This document shows, in pieces, positions 56,982 to 64,000 of a stretch of DNA of 64,000 nucleotides. The notes under the pieces are model-generated. The model saw nothing but the letters and a program-made list of their open reading frames with translations. It was not told where the DNA came from and ran no database searches. The DNA is taken from contig JAGTTD010000008.1 in the NCBI GenBank assembly GCA_018398585.1, forward strand, positions 30,371,208-30,435,207. The letters are read 5' to 3'. The translations under genes were made by a program, and so were the position numbers. The stretch comes from Simmondsia chinensis. Lineage: Eukaryota > Streptophyta > Magnoliopsida > Caryophyllales > Simmondsiaceae. How positions within the stretch are numbered: the stretch's first letter is position 1; each line of letters begins with the position of its first letter.

Positions 56982-57087
56982 AGCAGCAGCAACAACAACA
57001 ACATGCCCAGTGCCTCAAGGGCTCCTGCAAAAGCCGGGTCTGGGCATGGTGAGATGTACGCAGCCTTATCCCTTTAGAGTGATACCC
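56982..57087 (-). mobile_element. very short RTE-LINE tail, with target-site duplication
   Basis: 106 bp: (CAG)n(CAA)n, CCCAGTGCCTCAAGGGCTCC, GGTCTGGGCAT, GATGTACGCAGCC. Flanked by CCTTCTGAGGTTCTCTCAG (56963-56981) and CCTTCTGAGGTTTCTTTCAG (57088-57107), a target-site duplication with small differences. The heavy 5' truncation shows that these tails can be LINE 3' fragments. Confidence 0.8.
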
Positions 57088-57107
57088 TTCTGAGGTTTCT
57101 TTCAGCG

Positions 57108-58422
57108 ATGGTTGTAAATAAGCCAATCCAAGCACCTTAGACAAGTGCTTGAGTAACATTGTAATTGGCTTGGAGTTCATTGGGATTGTTGTCTTTGAGC
57201 TCGAGCCAGGTTTGGCATTAGTTTGAATTCATCTTGGTTATGTTCGAACCCAGTTTGTAGTTGAGCTTAGCACGTCCAGGCTTATTAAGGGTCCAACTCC
57301 GCTTATATATTTAGGGTCATAATTTAGCTACATATTGACTCATTTAGGCTCATCTATGTTTTGATGAGGAGATTTGAGTTTGTAGTGAATATTGCTTTTG
57401 TTACTTAAATTGATCTGGCTGACTTCTGAGAGTGAATGTGGTTCAGAAGTAACTGGTGAATATACAGTAGATGGTGCCCCCTTCTCATCTCTGTGTTTTC
57501 AAGCGGCATTCTTTAAGAGACCCGTCGGATTCGAACTGGCCTAAGGGCCCCCATTTAAATGAGCCGGCTCATATTTATAGGGTGTCGCATTGAGGATTGG
57601 CGCATGATCAATAGTTTTAGCAAACTTTGTGCATGTGACTGGGTTAATTGTCAGTGGCCAAGTATCATGTGTAGTCTGTTCGGACTTTTGTTGTTGTACC
57701 GACTGACGAATGTCTTGTTAATGCGCGCTCCTGGATGAACCCTCAAAGAAAGGTCTTTCAGACAACACATTGTATGTCGGTATTATGATGTTTCTGTTTG
57801 AGTTGTTACCATTGGATGAGTTTGAACATGGTGGTCCTAAACTTGCTAAACCTCTTGGTTAACAATTACGTTGATTGGTATTCGGTTCTTGTAGTTATTT
57901 TCGTGTTGACCTTACTCGTGTCCTTTGTACTGGCTAGCTAGAGAGCAAAAGCAAAAGTTACATTCACTGAAAGAGTTATAAGATGTCATAAAAGATTCAG
58001 GATGATCATTCTAATTCTTTACTTTGCAAGTGCTTCTATCACCATATCTCTTTATCTATTAGTTTGTTGTCGTGAATACTCGAATGGTTTAGCACCCTAC
58101 GGGATAAGGCTGTACATTACACCCGCCCCCATACCCTGCTCTGGTGGGAGCCTTTGTGACATTTGAGTTTATTGTTGTACTCTTGAATAGTATCTTTTTC
58201 TACTTTATCAAAAATCCCCTAAATTTTATATGCTATTTTAAAAAACCATTTAGATATTTTATTTTTTAACGTCATAGCTAAATCAGACGCATTGCCAAAC
58301 AACCTAACCACAAATCCAATTACTACTATTTATATTCCTAACACTAACACCATCTGACAATCACCTAAACACCCAAAAACAATCCCCATGAATGAATGAA
58401 TGAATCAATCTATCTTTACCCA
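57108..58422. other. intergenic region between the convergent genes, with a degenerate LINE tail
   Basis: 58095-58180 holds a diverged plus-strand LINE tail (GGGATAAGGCTGTACATTAC, CCCATACCCTGCTCTGGTGG, GAGCC, then TTATTGTTGT). The kinase 3' UTR probably lies at the right end. Nothing else recognised. Confidence 0.55.
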
Positions 58423-61391
58423 CTAGGCTGCGCCACCACCACCCTCCTCCCCTGAGCTCGACATCGCCACCGCCCCCCTTATCTCCTCCAACTGGTACAG
58501 TATCTGCTGCACCTCTGGCCGAGCACCCGGGGTTGGATCCACACAATGCAAAGCCAATTTCAAAGTGTTCAAAAGCTCATCCCCTATAGTAGAAGCATCC
58601 TTCATTAGCTCACCATCAAACACCTCATTAGTCCACTCTTCCTTCACGATTGACGCGACCCATTGTGGCAAATCTACACCGTTCATTGCCTCGCCTCCCG
58701 GGGATTTCCCTGTCAGCAATTCCAGCATCACGACCCCGAAGCTATACACATCAGTCTTGGTGTCAGTCTTCTTGAGTTTGGAGAGCTCGGGTGCTCGGTA
58801 ACCGAGTGCTGCTGACGTGGCGATCACGTTGGCGGCTGCTGCAGTGGTCATGAGGCGGGAGAGACCGAAATCAGAGATCTTGGGGGTTTCGGTGTCGTCA
58901 ATGAGGACATTGCTTGAGGTAAGATTGCCATGGATGATGTTTTCATTGTTGTGGAGATGGAATAATCCTCTGGCTATCCCCTGTATTATTCTCATCCTTG
59001 TTGGCCAATCTATGTGCGTGTCTGGCCCCCGAGCTGCGATATAGAACAGGTTAGATTGTACCCGGTTTGTGTATCTGATATACAACGTGCACAAAAGATT
59101 GTATCACAAGAAACCATTCTTAAAGATCAAATTTTTTTTTTTTTTTTTTCCATATTTTGAGCTATAAACACTCAACTAATACTCAAAATCAATGCATAAT
59201 CAAAAACAAGATTCCCGGGGGGTCAAATGCAATTAGTTTTGTACCTAACGACCATCAAATTACATCGGAACAACCCTAAGATTGCACCAAAATTTATCCT
59301 ATATAAATTAAGTCTTACAATTTTAAGTTTTTTTTCCCCCTATCAAGTCACATTAGAACAATTTTACGATTGCACCAAGATTTCCCTATATTAAATTAAG
59401 TATTACAATTTTAAATTTTTTTTCTATTTGATTCCCAAAATGATATCACAATAATAACTAAGTTTTGAAAAAGACTTTCTTTTTGGTATTTGTTTCAGGT
59501 TTTTTTTCCTAATTGAATGAAAACAGAACACAAAAACCAAAAATAAGGAGAAAGTCGTTCTCAGACCCAAATTTTAACTAACAAAAAATCGAGAATTGCA
59601 AATAGAATTACCATGTAAGAAGGTAGCAAGGCTGCCTTTAGGCATATAATCAAACACAAGAAGCTTCTCCCCTTTAGGCCCCAAATAATAAGCCCTCAAT
59701 GCCAAAAGATTAGGGTGCCTTATTCTCCCTATTGCATTCACTTCACTTTCAAATTCCTTTTGCCCTTTACTTATTTTCTCCCTTAATCTTTTCACAGCAA
59801 CTTGACTCCCATCTTCCATTGTTGCCTTATACACTGTCCCATATGTACTCTTCCCCATTATCTCTGCTGTTGCACATAGCAAATCATCTGCTGTGAATCT
59901 CATGGGCCCCTCAAAATGCACCAGTTTCCCTCCGGTTTCACCTGGCTCGACCTTGCCTGGGCCCGGCTGGGCCCCTTTCTGGGCCTGTTGGGCCCGACCC
60001 GGTTCCCTCTCCTTCGTCCTAGTTGCAGCTCGTCTTCGTAAAAGGCAGAATAGTAGTATGCAAGTGAGGATTAGCAAAAGTATAAGTAGTGCTCCAGCAG
60101 CAATCAAGATTATGTCTTTGATGCTTAGTTTATGCGGGTGGCTTGGTTTTTGAGGTGCTTTAACGGGGGCGGTTTGTGAAGGAGATGGTGCTTGAGATGG
60201 GCATGGAGTTGAAGGGCTAAACCCACATAGCTGAAGGTTCCCAAGAAATGAACTCGAGTTGAATTTCTTGGATAGCTTTAACGGAACAGGCCCAGAAAAA
60301 TTATTGTAAGATACATTGAAGGAACTAAGATGGGTAAGTTCAGAAAGCAAATTCGGGATTTCGCTGCTGAAGTTATTGTAAGACAAATCAAGCAATGTTA
60401 GTGTAGAAATGTTGCCAATTGATGAAGGTATAGGCCCATTTATTTTGTTCTTCCTCAATTTCAACACAGACAAATTTTGAACTGTACCAATATCATCAGG
60501 CAATTGACCTCCAAGATGATTACTTTCAAGGTTTAATGACACAAGAGATGACAAGTTAGAGAAGCTACTAGGAAAGCTCCCATTTATAGCATTGTGGGAC
60601 AAATCTAGTATCCTTAGTCTAGACAAAAACCCGAATAGAAATGGTATCGAACCTGAAAGATTATTGTGTTGAAGAGCAAGAACGGTGAGCATATTAGCAC
60701 GAGAAAGTTCACTAGGTATCGAACCAGAAAGAGAATTGTAGCTCAAGTTAAGCCAGTAAAGCTTAGTGGAATTGGCTAAACTAGGTGGGATAGACCCAGA
60801 TAGAGAATTGTTGCTAAGATCAAGGGTTTGAAGGGCGGGACAAAGGCCTAATGAAGGAGGGATCGAACCCGAAAACCGATTGTTAAAGAGCTGAACGCCT
60901 CTAAGATTAGGAATGAGCCCTAAAGATGAAGGGATAGTGCCCCCAATAAGGTTATCATGTAGGCTAAGCTTCCTTAAACCCTGGAGTTGCCCCATTTTCG
61001 CTGTGATCCGACCGCTTAAACCCTTCCATGGGAGCTGAATCACAATGACTTGACCCTGAGCACACTTAATCCCAGGCCAGCCACCAGAACAAGCACCAAA
61101 TCCACTATCATTCCAGCTTTTTAAGAAACCTTTTGGATCAATTAGTTCACTTTTGAAGGCTTGGAGACCTTGAAAATCAGCTTGAGTTATCACAACACCA
61201 TCCCATCCTTGACTTGAAACTTGATCAAAAATCAACATTAGCAGCAAAAACAAGAACAAATTCATCAAATATCTAAAATTTTCACGAAACGGGTATGGGT
61301 TCTTTTTGGGAGCAATTTGTTGCCCATTTCGGGAATCAAGTGGAACTTGAAATTCCGCATATGGGTTGTCCCAAAATCTGCTCTTTTTCAT
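58423..61391 (-). CDS. leucine-rich-repeat receptor-like kinase, IMK2/MRLK type, probably pseudokinase
   Basis: Plasma-membrane receptor-like kinase. Exon 1 61391-59612, intron with GT...AG, exon 2 59033-58423; 796 residues. The Met at 61391 is chosen over an in-frame Met at 61451 because the intervening residues look untranslated. Order: hydrophobic segment (about 41-57), LRR N-cap ([20 protein letters not shown]), about ten LRRs (115-390), Pro/Ser linker, TM (about 424-449), kinase (about 500-780). VAVKRL has the ATP-site Lys (about 533); the catalytic loop reads [10 protein letters not shown], with Gly-Asn for the HRD Arg-Asp; DFGLSRL is intact. The Gly loop is [14 protein letters not shown] is typical of IMK2-like members described as probably inactive. 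A His/Pro-poor Gly-rich tail ends the protein. Confidence 0.92.
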
Positions 61392-61580
61392 CTGGGTAGT
61401 GAACAAAATAAAAGAAATAAGAGAAAATTGAGTATCTAAAATCAAAATCAAAACTTTATGGATTTTGTGTTGCTTTTCTGCTAGAAATTATGAAGTGTAA
61501 AATGAAAATGAAAGCAAAAGAGGGTTATGTAGAGATTGAAAATGGAGGTGAACGGTTTCTGTGAGGAAGCACGTGATGTG

Positions 61581-61598
61581 AGAGAGAGAGAGAGAGAG
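61581..61598 (-). repeat. (GA)n microsatellite in the kinase 5' region
   Basis: Nine AG units (CT-rich on the coding strand), with further CT tracts at 61720-61742. Such tracts are common in plant 5' UTRs and promoters; no function is claimed. Confidence 0.85.
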
Positions 61599-62311
61599 GA
61601 GCCAATTTGGGGGTAAGTAAAAAAAAAAAATATATAAGTGAGAGGTGGAAGGGGGGAGACAAAATGTCAGGGTGTAAACGGCTCTCAGGCACTATTTGCC
61701 TAACGGCTAGTTTTTCTTCCTCTCTTTCTCTCTCTCTCTTTTTCATTTTTTTTTTTGGCTGTGTTAGTTATACTATTTAATTGTTTATATTCATTTATTA
61801 TTTATATATTTAAATTAGATAGCTTTTTAAATATTTTCTTTGTACATTGGTGAAGTCCGAGAGAGATGTCAGATTTGAATTTATGTCCCGAGGTTGGTCA
61901 CTGGTCACTCTAACTATTGGAATAAATTGGGATTGGTTAGCTTTTTTTTAATATAATTAGACAATTATTATTATTAAAGTAAAACAATTGTTATTACTAG
62001 AGTAATGATATAACTTACAATTAATAAGAGTCACAAAATTTCTTTAAAAATTATAATTTTGCTCTGATAATAATAATTTTATTATGACAATAATAATTTT
62101 GTTGAATAATATTACCCTGTAAATAATAATTTTAAAATGAATAAAAATTATAAAATTACCTTAAAAACTATAATTTTACTTGAACAATAATAATAATAAT
62201 ACCCTAACATAATATATAATAAATATTAGCTGTAACATTTCTTAAAACTACTCTAATATTAACATTTTTCTCTAACAAAATAACATTACTCTAATTTTTG
62301 CTATGAAATCT
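61599..62311. other. AT-rich region upstream of the kinase gene
   Basis: Dense TAATAATTTT-type repeats (61960-62200) with no coding sequence. The promoter of the kinase presumably lies at the left end; no clear TATA motif was singled out. Confidence 0.45.
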
Positions 62312-62328
62312 TAAAAACAATTACACAA

Positions 62329-62551
62329 CAACAACAACAACAACAAATCCAGTGCCTGAAGGGCTCCCTCTCGCATAGGGTCTGGGAGGGGAAGGATGTA
62401 CGCAGTCTTACCCCATTGGGGCGAGACTCTGGCAGAAGGCTGTTTTCGAAGTTTTTCGACCTTTAATTTAATCCAATTAAGGATGAATAGATGTGTATAC
62501 GCCTTGCAAGTAAGTAATCAAATTATGACCTATGAATCTATCATATATGAA
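62329..62551 (-). mobile_element. RTE-LINE 3' fragment with 17-bp target-site duplication
   Basis: TAAAAACAATTACACAA occurs at 62312-62328 and 62552-62568. Between them, read on the minus strand, lie about 95 bp without LINE resemblance that I can see, then GTCTCGCCCCAATGGGGTAA, GACTGCGTACATCC, CAGACCCTATGCGAGAGGGA, GGCACTGGA and (TTG)n. The long perfect duplication shows target-primed insertion. Confidence 0.85.
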
Positions 62552-62568
62552 TAAAAACAATTACACAA

Positions 62569-63047
62569 AAGGGCAATAAATGACACATTTTAAAACCAAT
62601 ATTTTTTCTGCATTTGACCAGGCGGTTTAAGTCCAAATGTTGAGAAACGGGTCGATTTTTTATTTTAAAATTTCAGGTGACCGCTCCCCACAACGGCTTT
62701 TTTTTTTTTTTTTTGGTGGGTGGGTTTATAAATAACATTTACTGTTTGTGCTTGCCCACATTACAACCGTCAAAACATTTAAAAAATTTGTAAGTAAAAT
62801 TGTAGGTGGTTTAACTTCAATTAGAAACCCCCCGGATCACCCCTTTTAAGGTGCTCATGTTCTGTGCAATACGAGGTTAAACAAACTGCTTTCCTATTTT
62901 ACCTCAATATTTTTAAGGCATCAAGCAAAAATTTTAAATAGGAATTCTTATATACAATAAATTATAAAAATATTAATTATAAAACTTATTGATATTAATA
63001 ATTGATACTTTAAAAACTACAACTCTAAAAATTTTGGGCCCTTGAAA
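62569..63047. other. AT-rich spacer, no recognised gene
   Basis: A T-run at 62699-62714 and scattered short repeats; no family resemblance. Confidence 0.45.
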
Positions 63048-63480
63048 TCTGGGGCTCCAAACGATTACTTGGATCGTTTGACGTTATATATCCGCCACTA
63101 TTTAACAGTGGCGGATCCACGTTGAGGATAGCGGGATGCATGGACACCGCAGCTTTATCACCCGATCTTTAAAAACATATACTTGTCGGAAGAAAAAAAT
63201 GTAACATTGTTAATAAAGACGTAATGGTGAATTTATAGCATGCTTTGAGAGTTGGTCTAATGGTGTCCATCCATCCCGTCAAATTAGAGGCACAGGTTCG
63301 AATCTCCAAATTTGCTTACCATTTACACTTTCTGCTATTCTTTTCTTGCTCATTTACTCATCTTTCTTCCACGTTTCTAATATAGAAAGACCACTCCTGA
63401 ATTTTTATTTAGTCCAACTTTTTAAATGCATATACTTACACGCACATATATGTATATACATTTAAATTTATTAAAATAAT
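63048..63480. mobile_element. GTGGCGGATCC-type element fragments
   Basis: ATATCCGCCACT (about 63089) looks like a right end, and CAGTGGCGGATCCACG (from 63108) is the left end of another copy like that at 55161. The right end of the second copy was not identified, so the true limits are unknown. A tRNA-like module lies inside. Confidence 0.55.
63243..63316 (+). other. tRNA-like A/B-box segment
   Basis: GTTGGTCTAATGGTG (box A-like) then CAGGTTCGAATCTCC (box B and T-arm-like) with a spacing near that of a tRNA. The acceptor stem is not supported. It is inside a GGCGGATCC-type element, like those at 55250-55465. Confidence 0.4.
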
Positions 63481-63489
63481 ATTTTAGGG

Positions 63490-64000
63490 GCACTTATGCT
63501 AAGATCCTTACAGTTTTTTCACCTTGTCAGTTAACTTGTGCCAATTTTATATTCTTACAATTTATATTATATTAATTTAGTTCCACAGTAAAATTAAAGT
63601 TAAGTTAACGCAATAGTTTTTAAACAGTCTAGTCATATTAAAACTTGACCAATGTAAAGCCAACAATGATCCCACTATTCAAAATTTTATTTTTAATTTA
63701 TTGTTAACTTATTACTAAGACTAAAATGACACAATGTATAGTATCAAGGATGAAACTAACATAAGTAAAAATACAATAACTTTCTTGATATACTGCATTA
63801 AGTATAAGGACTTACAAGAAAATTATATATTTATGGACTCCACATCTTCAAAATGTTGGATCCACCACACTGGGCACTACCTATGGAGACCAGAGATCCC
63901 TCTACCTATGCCCCCTAGAAGGATGAAAGAGTCCTTCAATATTGTTGTCCATCAAGACTGAGTCAGACACTGTAGAATGCATACCATAATCATGTTGTTC
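63490..64000. other. relative of the 20314 element and unassigned DNA
   Basis: About 63495-63800 shares phrases with 20320-20660 (AATTTATATTATATTAATTTAG against AACTTATATTATGTTAATTTAG read over short stretches, and AAGTTAAGTTAACG). The last 150 bp are less AT-rich (GGAGACCAGAGATCCCTCTA) but no gene could be assigned before the window ends. Confidence 0.4.

Noticed and set aside
61392..61451. 20 extra N-terminal residues for the kinase
   Set aside because: In frame but AT-rich and hydrophobic without family resemblance; the Met at 61391 has a better context and a conserved-looking start. Kept as an alternative.

Overview
This window is nuclear DNA of a flowering plant, most likely a eudicot. 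It is AT-rich and gene-poor, and most of it is nested transposable elements. Three things point to a plant. A four-exon RPL10 gene has a typical plant ribosomal-protein promoter (TATA box, telo-box, TGGGCY motifs). A plant-specific IMK2-type leucine-rich-repeat receptor-like kinase is present. The repeats belong to plant groups: Athila/Tat-like and chromovirus-like Ty3/gypsy, Ty1/copia, TRIM-like elements, En/Spm (CACTA), FAR1-type MULE, RTE-clade LINE and Tourist- and hAT-like MITEs. I cannot name the species.

Layout. 1-570: edge of a minus-strand gypsy element (family 'G1', LTR TGATG...CATCA). 1024-7561: plus-strand Athila/Tat-like gypsy element with gag and protease but no reverse transcriptase. 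7562-17870: an LTR element whose interior holds a decayed, apparently intronless piece of the cohesin factor PDS5; a 6.9 kb CACTA transposon (9564-16511) sits inside it, and its right end is duplicated. 17871-24520: degenerate AT-rich DNA, two head-to-head LTRs, MITEs and a G1 solo LTR. 24526-34068: a minus-strand copia element bounded by 144-bp LTRs, interrupted by a gypsy element (which contains a TRIM-like element), a hAT-like MITE, and a retroposon that carries 5S rRNA sequence (itself containing a Tourist MITE). 35481-39785: apparently full-length RTE LINE with a 14-bp target-site duplication. 40788-50649: two truncated G1 gypsy copies in opposite orientation around a FAR1/MULE pseudogene; the right copy is split by a 3-kb LTR element encoding a PTB-type RRM protein. 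50650-64000: the genic end, with RPL10 (+) and the IMK2-like kinase (-) convergent, plus LINE tails and MITEs.

Only RPL10 and the kinase look like intact host genes. The most unusual content is three pieces of cellular sequence inside retroelements: a PDS5 fragment, a PTB RRM, and a 5S rRNA module joined to an RTE-LINE tail. Many insertions were delimited by target-site duplications read directly from the sequence, so the order of insertion can be reconstructed. All similarity calls rest on recognised motifs and by-eye alignment; no database search was done.
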